Assembly (NCBI RefSeq): GCF_048269565.1
Contig: NZ_JBLXIK010000013.1
Span: 1-29,145, forward strand
Direction of reading: 5' to 3'
DNA: 29,145 nucleotides
Origin: Maricaulis sp048269565
GTDB taxonomy: Bacteria > Pseudomonadota > Alphaproteobacteria > Caulobacterales > Maricaulaceae
Shown here piece after piece: positions 22,242-29,145 of the stretch. The notes below the pieces were generated by a model. That model saw only the letters and a program-made list of their open reading frames with translations, was not told where the DNA came from and ran no database searches. The translations under genes and the position numbers were made by a program. Numbering within the stretch: the stretch's first letter is position 1; each line of letters opens with the position of its first letter.

Positions 22242-22547
22242 TTACCAGCTCGACTTGACCATGCCGGGCACCAGGCCCTGGCTGGCCAGATCACGCATCG
22301 CGATACGCGACATGCGGAACTTGCGATAGAAAGCACGCGGCCGGCCCGAGACCAGGCAACGGTTGCGCACGCGCGATTCCGCGGAATTCCGCGGCAGGCT
22401 TGCCAGCTTGAGCTGAGCGGCAAAGCGCTCCTCAACCGGCAGGTCCTTATTACGCGCAATCGACTTCAGCTGCTCGCGCTTGGTCGCATAACGCTTGACC
22501 AAGAGCTCGCGCTTGCGATTGCGCTCCACTGCAGATTTTTTCGCCAT
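22242..22547 (-). CDS. rpsN: Small-subunit ribosomal protein S14 (uS14), zinc-free form
   Basis: A 101-residue uS14 of the 30S head. It is the long form without the CxxC pairs of zinc-binding S14, so it needs no zinc. RCLVSGRPRAFYRKFRMSR and the end GLVPGMVKSSW are diagnostic. It lies 48 bases after rplE. Confidence 0.97.
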   Translation of the reverse strand: MAKKSAVERNRKRELLVKRYATKREQLKSIARNKDLPVEERFAAQLKLASLPRNSAESRVRNRCLVSGRPRAFYRKFRMSRIAMRDLASQGLVPGMVKSSW

Positions 22548-22595
22548 TTAGTCTCTCCTGCGTGCAGGGCCCGATCGGCCCGCGCCTTTGTTGCG

Positions 22596-23150
22596 TCAGT
22601 TCGAAAACGGAAAATCGAACTCGGCCAACAAAGCCTTCGCTTCTTCATCCGATTTTGCGGTGGTGCACACCACAATGTCCATGCCCCGGATCTTCTCGAC
22701 CTTGTCATAGTCGATCTCAGGGAAAACGATATGCTCTTTCAGACCCATCGCGTAATTGCCGCGACCGTCGAAGCTCTTGCCGTTGAGGCCGCGGAAATCC
22801 CGGACCCGTGGCAGGGCGATCGTGATCAGCCTGTCGAGGAATTCGTACATGCGATCCTGGCGCAAGGTCACCTTGGCACCGATCACCTGGTCCTCGCGCA
22901 GCTTGAAGCCGGCGATCGAATTCTTCGCGACGGTCTGGACCGGCTTCTGGCCGGAGATCGCCTGCAGATCTTCGAGCGCGCCCTTGATTTTCTTGGAATC
23001 CTGGGCTGCCTCGCCGACACCCATATTGATCACGACCTTGTCCAGGCGCGGGATCTGCATGACGTTGGCGTAGCCGAATTTTTCCTTCAGCGTGTCGCGG
23101 ATCTCGTCGCGATACTTCGTGCGAAGGCGTGGTGTGTATGAATCAGACAT
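22596..23150 (-). CDS. rplE: Large-subunit ribosomal protein L5 (uL5)
   Basis: A 184-residue uL5 that binds 5S rRNA and bridges to S13. PRLDKVVINMGVGEAAQDSK and RDFRGLNGKSFDGRGNYAMG are diagnostic. Its ATG at 23150 lies inside the end of rplX, overlapping by eight bases in another frame, so its translation depends on rplX. Confidence 0.97.
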   Translation of the reverse strand: MSDSYTPRLRTKYRDEIRDTLKEKFGYANVMQIPRLDKVVINMGVGEAAQDSKKIKGALEDLQAISGQKPVQTVAKNSIAGFKLREDQVIGAKVTLRQDRMYEFLDRLITIALPRVRDFRGLNGKSFDGRGNYAMGLKEHIVFPEIDYDKVEKIRGMDIVVCTTAKSDEEAKALLAEFDFPFSN

Positions 23151-23460
23151 CGATCACCTCACCCGAACTCTTGGCAAAACGAACCTTGCGGCCGTCATCA
23201 AGCGTCTTGAAACCGACACGGGTCGGCTCGCCAGTCTTCGGATCGACCAGAGCCACATTGGATTTGTGGATCGTGGCTTCTTTTTCCTTGATCCCGCCCG
23301 GATCGGCTTGCGTTGCGCGTGTGTGGCGTTTGACCACGTTCACGCCGGCAACGATCATCCGGTCCTCGGCTGGAATCACTTTCATGACTTCGCCGGTCTT
23401 GCCCTTGTCACGGCCAGCGAGAATGACGACCTTGTCGCCCTTCTTGATCTTGGCAGCCAT
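23143..23460 (-). CDS. rplX: Large-subunit ribosomal protein L24 (uL24)
   Basis: A 105-residue uL24, an assembly initiator of the 50S subunit. The KOW motif KIKKGDKVVILAGRDKGKTG and the following VNVVKRHTRATQADPGGI are diagnostic. Its ATG shares one base with the rplN stop (TAATG), and it overlaps rplE by eight bases. Confidence 0.97.
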   Translation of the reverse strand: MAAKIKKGDKVVILAGRDKGKTGEVMKVIPAEDRMIVAGVNVVKRHTRATQADPGGIKEKEATIHKSNVALVDPKTGEPTRVGFKTLDDGRKVRFAKSSGEVIDV

Positions 23461-23828
23461 TACAGCACCTCCGGAGCCAGCGAGATGATCTTCATGTGGT
23501 TCTTGGCGCGAAGTTCGCGCGGAACCGGTCCGAAGATACGCGTGCCGAGCGGCTCGTTGTTATTGTTGATCAGGACAGCCGAATTGGAATCAAAGCGAAT
23601 GACGGTACCGTCCTTGCGCTTGATGTCCTTGCGGACGCGAACGACGACCGCTTTGCGGACATCACCCTTTTTCACGCGGCCGCGTGGAATGGCTTCCTTG
23701 ACGGAAACGACAATAATGTCGCCGACGTGGGCATAACGGCGCTTGGCGCCGCCGAGCACCTTAATGCACTGCACACGGCGTGCGCCGGAATTGTCGGCCA
23801 CGTCCAGATTTGTCTGCATCTGGATCAT
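23460..23828 (-). CDS. rplN: Large-subunit ribosomal protein L14 (uL14)
   Basis: A 122-residue uL14 at the subunit interface (bridges B5/B8). MIQMQTNLDVADNSGARRVQ and IFGPVPRELRAKNHMKIISL are diagnostic. The length is the standard 122. It follows rpsQ after 40 bases. Confidence 0.97.
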   Translation of the reverse strand: MIQMQTNLDVADNSGARRVQCIKVLGGAKRRYAHVGDIIVVSVKEAIPRGRVKKGDVRKAVVVRVRKDIKRKDGTVIRFDSNSAVLINNNNEPLGTRIFGPVPRELRAKNHMKIISLAPEVL

Positions 23829-23868
23829 CGCAGATCCTCCTTATGAGATGGCGTTTTCCAGTTCAAGC

Positions 23869-24105
23869 CTAGGCTTGGGCCGGAACTACCTCCCACCGCT
23901 TAAGTTTCGACTTGGGTGCGCATTCCTGGATCTGGATCATATCACCGACCTTGAATGCGGATTGCTCGTCATGCGCGTGATAACGCTTGGTACGGCGAAC
24001 CGTCTTGCGAAGCAGGGGGTGCAGGAATGTCCGCTCCACCCGAACCACAACGGTCTTGGTACCTTTATCGCTCACCACGACGCCTTGCAGGATACGCTTC
24101 GGCAT
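23869..24105 (-). CDS. rpsQ: Small-subunit ribosomal protein S17 (uS17)
   Basis: A 78-residue uS17, an early 16S rRNA binder. MPKRILQGVVVSDKGTKTVV and the HPLLRKTVRRTKRYHAHDE segment are diagnostic. It starts three bases after rpmC. Confidence 0.96.
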   Translation of the reverse strand: MPKRILQGVVVSDKGTKTVVVRVERTFLHPLLRKTVRRTKRYHAHDEQSAFKVGDMIQIQECAPKSKLKRWEVVPAQA

Positions 24106-24108
24106 CGC

Positions 24109-24315
24109 TTAACTCCCTTGCTCTTGCTGCGACTTGCGCTCGCTTTGAATGGTCCGGAGACGCGCGATGTCGCGGCGAACCTGGGTAAAACGAGCCGTGT
24201 TTTCCAGCTGGCCGGTGGCCGCCTGGAAGCGCAGATTGAACTGCTCCTTTTTCAGCTTGAGGATATTGTCCTTCAGCTGATCTTCGGTCATGGCGCGAAC
24301 GTCAACGGGTTTCAT
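24109..24315 (-). CDS. rpmC: Large-subunit ribosomal protein L29 (uL29)
   Basis: A 68-residue, mostly helical uL29 at the tunnel exit, next to L23. LKKEQFNLRFQAATGQLEN is diagnostic. It is 14 bases from rplP and three from rpsQ. Confidence 0.96.
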   Translation of the reverse strand: MKPVDVRAMTEDQLKDNILKLKKEQFNLRFQAATGQLENTARFTQVRRDIARLRTIQSERKSQQEQGS

Positions 24316-24329
24316 CGTTCCGCTCTCCC

Positions 24330-24743
24330 TTACTCGCCCAACCGGGCGACGATTTTCGTCTTGATCGGCAGCTTTGCAGCGCCGAGCGACAGGGCCTCAC
24401 GTGCGACATCGTCCGGAACACCGTCGATTTCGAACATGATCCGGCCCGGCTTCACACGACACGCCCAGAATTCTGGCGTGCCCTTACCTTTACCCATCCG
24501 GACTTCAGTCGGCTTCTTGGAAACCGGCACGTCCGGGAAGATACGGATCCACACGCGCCCTGCCCGTTTCATATGACGGGTGATGGCGCGGCGGGTCGCT
24601 TCAATCTGACGCGCGGTAACGCGTTCAGGCTCAAGCGCCTTAAGACCGTAAGATCCGAAATTCAGCGTGAAGCCGCCTTTGGCAACACCCTTGATCCGAC
24701 CCTTATGGGCTTTGCGGAATTTTGTACGTTTCGGTTGCAGCAT
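24330..24743 (-). CDS. rplP: Large-subunit ribosomal protein L16 (uL16)
   Basis: A 137-residue uL16 that helps position A-site tRNA. MLQPKRTKFRKAHKGRIKG and RMGKGKGTPEFWACRVKPG are diagnostic. The length is normal and the gap to rpsC is 12 bases. Confidence 0.97.
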   Translation of the reverse strand: MLQPKRTKFRKAHKGRIKGVAKGGFTLNFGSYGLKALEPERVTARQIEATRRAITRHMKRAGRVWIRIFPDVPVSKKPTEVRMGKGKGTPEFWACRVKPGRIMFEIDGVPDDVAREALSLGAAKLPIKTKIVARLGE

Positions 24744-24755
24744 GACCCGATTTCC

Positions 24756-25460
24756 TTACGCAGCCTGGCGGCCCGAACGGGCGCGCTGCTCACCCGACTC
24801 CTGGAGCCGGCGCTCCTGGGCCATCGGGTCGTGTTCCATGATCTCGCCCTTGTTGATCCAGACCTTGATCCCGATGATACCCATCGCGGTCTTGGCCGAG
24901 GCGGTCCCATAATCGATATCCGCACGCAGCGTGTGGAGCGGCACGGAGCCTTCATTATACTGTTCGGTCCGGGCGATTTCGGCACCGCCGAGACGGCCGC
25001 CGCAGACGACCTTGCAGCCCTTGGCACCCATGCGCATCGCCGATTGCAGGGAGCGCTTCATCGCGCGGCGGAAAGCCACGCGGCGCTCGAGCTGCTGGGC
25101 GATCGATTCCGCGACGAGCGTGGCATCGATCTCCGGCTTGCGAACTTCAACCAGGTTGAGGAAGACTTCACCATTGACCATTTTCGAGAGCTCGCGGCGC
25201 AGGACTTCGATATCGGAGCCCTTCTTGCCGATCACCACACCCGGACGCGCCGTGTGAACCGTGACGCGGCACTTCTTGTGCGGACGCTCGATCACGATCT
25301 TGGAAATGCTGGCAGCCTTGAGGCGCTCTTTCAGCACTTTGCGGATCGCGAGGTCTTCGTGCAGCAGCTTGGCGTATTCACCAGCCGACGCATACCAGCG
25401 GGAATCCCAGGTACGGTTGATGCCGACGCGCAGACCGATCGGATTGACTTTCTGACCCAT
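24756..25460 (-). CDS. rpsC: Small-subunit ribosomal protein S3 (uS3)
   Basis: A 234-residue uS3 at the mRNA entry site, with helicase activity in the family. MGQKVNPIGLRVGINRTWDS opens it. The KH domain carries the GKKG loop (VVIGKKGSDIEVLRREL), and the C-terminal half has GCKVVCGGRLGGAEIARTE. The ATG shares one base with the rplV stop (TGATG). Confidence 0.97.
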   Translation of the reverse strand: MGQKVNPIGLRVGINRTWDSRWYASAGEYAKLLHEDLAIRKVLKERLKAASISKIVIERPHKKCRVTVHTARPGVVIGKKGSDIEVLRRELSKMVNGEVFLNLVEVRKPEIDATLVAESIAQQLERRVAFRRAMKRSLQSAMRMGAKGCKVVCGGRLGGAEIARTEQYNEGSVPLHTLRADIDYGTASAKTAMGIIGIKVWINKGEIMEHDPMAQERRLQESGEQRARSGRQAA

Positions 25461-25840
25461 CAGGCGGCCTCCTCAATTTCGCGAACCACGATGGTGAGCT
25501 CGGAAAACGGTTTCAGGATCTTGGCGCCGCGGCCACGGGCACGGGCCCGAAAACGCTTCATCACCAGGTTCTTGCCCACGAATGCTTCGGCAACGATCAG
25601 TGAATCGATGTCGAGGCCGTGATTGTTTTCAGCGTTCGCGATCGCGGATTCGAGGGTTTTCTTCACCTCAAGCGAAATACGCTTGCGCGAGAATTCCAGA
25701 TCCGCGAGAGCCCGCTCGACCTTCTTGCCCCGGATCATCGCGGCAACCAGGTTGAGCTTCTGGCCACTCGTGCGGATCGTCCGCAGCTTGGCACGCGCTT
25801 CATTATCAGCGACGCGGCGAGGATTGGCTGATTTTCCCAT
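25460..25840 (-). CDS. rplV: Large-subunit ribosomal protein L22 (uL22)
   Basis: A 126-residue uL22 whose long hairpin lines the exit tunnel. LNLVAAMIRGKKVERALADL and MKRFRARARGRGAKILKPFS are diagnostic. It lies three bases after rpsS and overlaps rpsC by one. Confidence 0.97.
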   Translation of the reverse strand: MGKSANPRRVADNEARAKLRTIRTSGQKLNLVAAMIRGKKVERALADLEFSRKRISLEVKKTLESAIANAENNHGLDIDSLIVAEAFVGKNLVMKRFRARARGRGAKILKPFSELTIVVREIEEAA

Positions 25841-25843
25841 CTC

Positions 25844-26122
25844 TTATCTCCGCTTCGCTTTTTTGTCGGCCGCGTGACCGTAATAGGTCCGGGTCGGTGA
25901 AAACTCACCAAGCTTGTGGCCGACCATGTCTTCCGACACGAGCACGGGCACGAACTTGTTGCCGTTGTGAACCTGGAAAGTCAGGCCCACGAATTGCGGC
26001 ATAATGGTTGAACGGCGCGACCAGGTCTTGATCGCTTGCTTACGGCCACCTTCGTGCGACTTCTCCGCTTTTTTCAGCAGATAGCCGTCGACGAACGGAC
26101 CTTTCCAGACAGAACGAGGCAT
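25844..26122 (-). CDS. rpsS: Small-subunit ribosomal protein S19 (uS19)
   Basis: A 92-residue uS19 of the 30S head that contacts S13. MPRSVWKGPFVDGYLLKKAE starts the family, so the ATG at 26122 is used, although the frame is open upstream into rplB. RSTIMPQFVGLTFQVHNG and GHKLGEFSPTRTYYGH follow. The gap to rplB is ten bases. Confidence 0.97.
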   Translation of the reverse strand: MPRSVWKGPFVDGYLLKKAEKSHEGGRKQAIKTWSRRSTIMPQFVGLTFQVHNGNKFVPVLVSEDMVGHKLGEFSPTRTYYGHAADKKAKRR

Positions 26123-26132
26123 CGTCGGCTCC

Positions 26133-26969
26133 CTATCGCTTCTTGCGTTCGTGACGCGAGCGGATGATGAACTTGTCCGTAGACTTGTTCTTGCGTGTTT
26201 TGGCACCCTTGGTCGGCTTGCCCCACGGGGTCACCGGATGGCGACCGCCGGAGGTGCGGCCTTCGCCGCCGCCGTGCGGGTGATCGATCGGGTTCATGAC
26301 AACGCCGCGGACCGACGGACGCTTGCCCATGTGGCGCTTGCGACCGGCCTTGCCGAGATTGATGTTGGAGTGGTCCGGATTGGAGACCGCACCCACCGTT
26401 GCCATGCACTTGTCAGAGACCATGCGAAGCTCGCCGGACGCCAGACGGATCTGGGCGTAGCCATTATCGCGGCCGACCAGCTGAACATAGGCGCCGGCAG
26501 AGCGGGCAATCTGGCCACCCTTCTCGGGCTTCAGTTCGACATTGTGCAAGATCGTGCCGACCGGAACCGACTTGAGCGGCATCGCATTGCCCGGCTTCAC
26601 ATCGACCTTGGCCGCGGCGAGGATGACATCGCCTTCCGCCAGGCGCTGTGGCGCCAGGATATAGGACTTTTCGCCATCTTCGTACTGGATCAGCGCAATG
26701 AAAGCGGTCCGGTTCGGATCGTATTCCAGACGCTCGACCGTAGCCGGCATGTCCCACTTGCGACGCTTGAAGTCGACAAGACGGTACAGACGCTTGGCAC
26801 CGCCACCGATACGGCGGGCAGTGATGCGTCCCGTATTGTTGCGGCCGCCGTGCTTCGACAGGCCCTCAACAAGGGATTTTTCCGGACGGCCCTTGTGCAG
26901 TGCGGAGCGATCCACAAGCACCAGAGCGCGACGGCCCGGAGACGTTGGTTTGAATGTTCTCAAAGCCAT
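26133..26969 (-). CDS. rplB: Large-subunit ribosomal protein L2 (uL2)
   Basis: A 278-residue uL2, needed for subunit joining and near the peptidyl-transferase centre. NNTGRITARRIGGGAKRLYR and the NPIDHPHGGGEGR motif with His230 are present; the latter carries the histidine implicated in peptidyl-transferase activity. It starts one base after rplW. Confidence 0.98.
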   Translation of the reverse strand: MALRTFKPTSPGRRALVLVDRSALHKGRPEKSLVEGLSKHGGRNNTGRITARRIGGGAKRLYRLVDFKRRKWDMPATVERLEYDPNRTAFIALIQYEDGEKSYILAPQRLAEGDVILAAAKVDVKPGNAMPLKSVPVGTILHNVELKPEKGGQIARSAGAYVQLVGRDNGYAQIRLASGELRMVSDKCMATVGAVSNPDHSNINLGKAGRKRHMGKRPSVRGVVMNPIDHPHGGGEGRTSGGRHPVTPWGKPTKGAKTRKNKSTDKFIIRSRHERKKR

Positions 26970-26970
26970 C

Positions 26971-27267
26971 TTAGAGCCCCGTCGTCACATCGATCGAGTG
27001 ACCCTCGGCGAGGGTCACAACCGCTTTTTTCTGGTCATTGCGCCGACCGCTGATACCGCGGAAGCGCTTTGTTTTACCGTGAATCCTGATCGTGTTCACG
27101 GCCGTCACTTTCACCTTGAAGAGCTCTTCGACCGCCTCGGCGATCTCCTTCTTGTTGGCGCTCAGTGGCACGAAGAAAACAACCTTGCCGTCTTCCGACA
27201 GCAGGGTGGACTTTTCTGTGATCACTGGACCCAGGATGGTGTCGTAATGGCGCGCAGCAGCTGACAT
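26971..27267 (-). CDS. rplW: Large-subunit ribosomal protein L23 (uL23)
   Basis: A 98-residue uL23 at the tunnel exit, the docking site for trigger factor and SRP. GPVITEKSTLLSEDGKVVFF and VNTIRIHGKTKRFRGISGRR are diagnostic. The ATG at 27267 has AGGAGG seven bases upstream, inside the end of rplD; a TTG two codons earlier is less likely. Confidence 0.96.
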   Translation of the reverse strand: MSAAARHYDTILGPVITEKSTLLSEDGKVVFFVPLSANKKEIAEAVEELFKVKVTAVNTIRIHGKTKRFRGISGRRNDQKKAVVTLAEGHSIDVTTGL

Positions 27268-27269
27268 GT

Positions 27270-27905
27270 TCAAGCCTCCTTCGCGCTAAGACGTTCGTGG
27301 ATTTTTGCCACGGCCGACTTGGTCAAAACCAGCGTATCGCGACGCAGCACGTCGTAAACATTCAGGCCCTGGACGGGCAGAACGTCGACGCACGGCAGGT
27401 TGCGAGCCGCGAGTGCAAAATTCTCATTGACGGCTTCACCGTCGATGATGAGCACATTCGAAACACCGAGACCGGCGAACGAGTGGCGCAGATCCTTCGT
27501 CTTGGGCGCGCTCAACACCGCATCATCAAGAATGATGAGCGATTGCGAACCGGCCTTCGACGACAGCGCATGGCACAGGGCCAGCGAGCGCAACTTCTTC
27601 GTCAGATCGTGGGCATGGCTGCGGACGCGAGGGCCGTGTGCCTTGCCGCCACCGACAAACTGGGGTGCCGAACGCGCGCCGTGACGCGCAGTACCGCCGC
27701 CCTTCTGCTTGCCGAACCGCTTTTTGGTGCGGGCGATTTCGGAACGGCCCTTGGTCTTGTGCGTTCCTTGTTGCCGAGCGGCGAGCTGCCACTTGACGAC
27801 ACGCTGCAAAAGGTCGGCGCGAACTTCATCGATACCAAAAACGGCATCGTCAAGCTCGATGGCACCGGCATTTTTCGCCGCGAGGGTCTTTACCTCGAAC
27901 TTCAT
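27270..27905 (-). CDS. rplD: Large-subunit ribosomal protein L4 (uL4)
   Basis: A 211-residue uL4 whose loop reaches into the exit tunnel; in E. coli it autoregulates the S10 operon. The loop segment RTKKRFGKQKGGGTARHGAR and the end VYDVLRRDTLVLTKSAV are diagnostic. Its start overlaps the rplC stop by four bases. Confidence 0.97.
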   Translation of the reverse strand: MKFEVKTLAAKNAGAIELDDAVFGIDEVRADLLQRVVKWQLAARQQGTHKTKGRSEIARTKKRFGKQKGGGTARHGARSAPQFVGGGKAHGPRVRSHAHDLTKKLRSLALCHALSSKAGSQSLIILDDAVLSAPKTKDLRHSFAGLGVSNVLIIDGEAVNENFALAARNLPCVDVLPVQGLNVYDVLRRDTLVLTKSAVAKIHERLSAKEA

Positions 27906-28663
27906 GCTTCCGTTCCTTCTTCGCCATCAACGGTCACCGGAGCCGGATCGGCCGCCGGAGCGTTGATTGCGTCGAGCGTACGGAACTTGCCAGGAAGGGG
28001 CAGATCGGCAGCGCCGTGACCCTTGATGGCATCCCGCAACTCAACCCAGCCACCGGCGGAACCGGGGACTGCACCTTTGACAAGCACCAGGCCGCGATCG
28101 GTATCGACGCGAACAACCTCGATATTCTGGGTCGTCACGCGCACGGCACCCATATGGCCGGCCATCTTCTTGCCTTTGAACACCTTGCCCGGATCCTGAC
28201 ACTGACCGGTCGAACCATGCGAGCGGTGGGAAATCGACACGCCGTGGGTGGCCCGAAGACCGCCGAAGCCGTGACGCTTCATCGCGCCTGCAAAACCCTT
28301 ACCAATCGATGTCCCGGCCACGTCAACTTTCTGACCTGGTACGAAGTGATCGGCCGTCAGCTCGGCGCCGACTTCGATCACTGCGGTTTCCGGAACCCGG
28401 AATTCCACAAGCTTGCGCTTGGGAGCAACCTTGGCTTTCGCGAAATGCCCGCGCATCGCCTTTGGCGTGCGCTTGGCTTTCGCCGTGCCCGAACCCAGCT
28501 GCAGCGCAAGATAACCGTCGGTGTCGACGGTCTTGTGGGCCACAACCTGGCAACCTTCGAGATGGAGCACTGTGCAGGGCACGTGCGATCCGTCTTCGGC
28601 AAAGACGCGGGTCATGCCGAGCTTGCGGGCAACCACGCCGGTTCTACGATCTTCCTGGCGCAT
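27902..28663 (-). CDS. rplC: Large-subunit ribosomal protein L3 (uL3) with acidic C-terminal tail
   Basis: A 253-residue uL3 near the peptidyl-transferase centre. GVVARKLGMTRVFAEDGSHV and the SHRSHGSTGQCQDPGKVFKG segment are diagnostic; the latter holds the glutamine methylated by PrmB in other bacteria. The protein is about 44 residues longer than in E. coli, partly through an Ala/Pro/Glu-rich C-terminal tail from about residue 230. Confidence 0.96.
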   Translation of the reverse strand: MRQEDRRTGVVARKLGMTRVFAEDGSHVPCTVLHLEGCQVVAHKTVDTDGYLALQLGSGTAKAKRTPKAMRGHFAKAKVAPKRKLVEFRVPETAVIEVGAELTADHFVPGQKVDVAGTSIGKGFAGAMKRHGFGGLRATHGVSISHRSHGSTGQCQDPGKVFKGKKMAGHMGAVRVTTQNIEVVRVDTDRGLVLVKGAVPGSAGGWVELRDAIKGHGAADLPLPGKFRTLDAINAPAADPAPVTVDGEEGTEA

Positions 28664-28667
28664 GGTC

Positions 28668-28982
28668 CTAGGCTCCCAGCTTGATCTCGACGTCCACGCC
28701 GGCGGACAGGTCGAGCTTCATCAGCGCGTCCACCGTTTGTGGGGTCGGGTCGACAATATCGAGAAGACGCTTGTGGGTCCGGATCTCGAACTGCTCACGC
28801 GACTTCTTGTCGATGTGCGGCGAACGCAGCACGGTGAATTTCTCAATGCGCGTCGGCAGCGGAATCGGTCCGCGCACGTTTGCGCCAGTGCGCTTTGCCG
28901 TAGAGACGATCTCGCGGGTGGAGCTATCCAGTACCCGATGATCGAAAGCCTTCAGGCGAATGCGGATGTTTTGACGTTCCAT
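28668..28982 (-). CDS. rpsJ: Small-subunit ribosomal protein S10 (uS10)
   Basis: A 104-residue uS10 of the 30S head, also NusE in transcription antitermination. MERQNIRIRLKAFDHRVLD is diagnostic and fixes the ATG at 28982; a TTG one codon upstream is not needed. GANVRGPIPLPTRIEKFTVL follows. It lies 82 bases after tuf and opens the S10 gene group. Confidence 0.97.
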   Translation of the reverse strand: MERQNIRIRLKAFDHRVLDSSTREIVSTAKRTGANVRGPIPLPTRIEKFTVLRSPHIDKKSREQFEIRTHKRLLDIVDPTPQTVDALMKLDLSAGVDVEIKLGA

Positions 28983-29008
28983 CAACCCGATCCCGTTTCT
29001 TAAACTTC

Positions 29009-29048
29009 AAAAAGAGCGAAGCCGGAGCGGCGCATGGTGCGCCGCTCC
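29009..29048 (-). promoter_or_regulatory. Hairpin between tuf and rpsJ, possible attenuator
   Basis: An 11-base perfect stem, GGAGCGGCGCA with its complement (29024-29034 with 29038-29048) and a three-base loop, starts 16 bases after the tuf stop. On the minus strand a T5 run (29009-29013) follows, separated by ten bases. The gap to the T-run makes a full intrinsic terminator uncertain. It may attenuate read-through from tuf into the S10 genes or be the leader control site. Confidence 0.55.
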
Positions 29049-29064
29049 AACCAATGAATGCTAT

Positions 29065-29145
29065 TTACTCGACGATTTTCGAGACGACGCCGGCACCGAC
29101 GGTGCGGCCGCCTTCGCGGATGGCGAAGCGGAGCTTCTCTTCCAT
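29065..29145 (-). CDS. tuf: Elongation factor Tu, C-terminal end only
   Basis: The last 26 codons of EF-Tu, including EEKLRFAIREGGRTVGAGVV and the ending SKIVE, before a TAA at 29065-29067. The rest of the roughly 396-residue GTPase lies beyond the window; the ATG at the very edge is an internal methionine. It is upstream of rpsJ, the standard str-S10 junction. Confidence 0.96.
   Translation of the reverse strand: MEEKLRFAIREGGRTVGAGVVSKIVE

Overview
The window is a GC-rich stretch of an alphaproteobacterial chromosome. Three things point there: a long S10-spc-alpha ribosomal operon with adk between secY and rpsM and no infA, map or rpmJ; an ATP12-type F1-ATPase assembly factor next to rluC-HAD-crcB genes; and zinc-free S14. 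Protein wording and synteny resemble the Caulobacterales/Maricaulales/Hyphomonadaceae side of the class. This placement is inference from memory, not from a search.

Layout. 1-2340 is a small accessory patch: a nested inverted-repeat segment, a YefM/YoeB-type toxin-antitoxin pair, about 780 bases of intergenic palindromic repeats, and a visibly lower-GC gene for a zinc-ribbon DUF4145 protein that appears to be cut short by an in-frame amber codon. 2348-5949 holds pccB (propionyl-CoA carboxylase beta chain), divergent from a FemAB/CelD-like acyltransferase gene that is followed by a polytopic membrane protein with a GEEVSWGQ motif. 5943-10442 is a minus-strand housekeeping cluster: crcB, an RluC/D-type pseudouridine synthase, an HAD phosphatase, a C-terminally membrane-anchored unknown, ATP12 and a 2OG-Fe(II) oxygenase-like protein. 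10443-11112 is mostly non-coding but contains a convincing 33-codon hydrophobic small-protein gene and a strong bidirectional terminator. 11113-15089 carries a DUF6624-like secreted or anchored protein, a four-helix His-rich membrane protein, rarA and a DegP/HtrA protease.

15168-29145 is the ribosomal block on the minus strand, transcribed right to left: tuf (only its 3' end), rpsJ, rplC, rplD, rplW, rplB, rpsS, rplV, rpsC, rplP, rpmC, rpsQ, rplN, rplX, rplE, rpsN, rpsH, rplF, rplR, rpsE, rpmD, rplO, secY, adk, rpsM, rpsK, rpoA, rplQ, closed by a rho-independent terminator at 15111-15141. Genes are tightly packed and several are translationally coupled by 1-8 base overlaps. A hairpin between tuf and rpsJ and a 144-base gap with a candidate promoter before rpsM are the likely internal control points.

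Most of the window is conventional. I do not see a clear, large undescribed system. The best leads are: the amber-truncated DUF4145 gene; the FemAB-like plus GEEVSWGQ membrane-protein pair; the small hydrophobic protein at 10831-10932; the probably leaderless toxin-antitoxin transcript; and the palindromic repeat cluster between the toxin gene and DUF4145.
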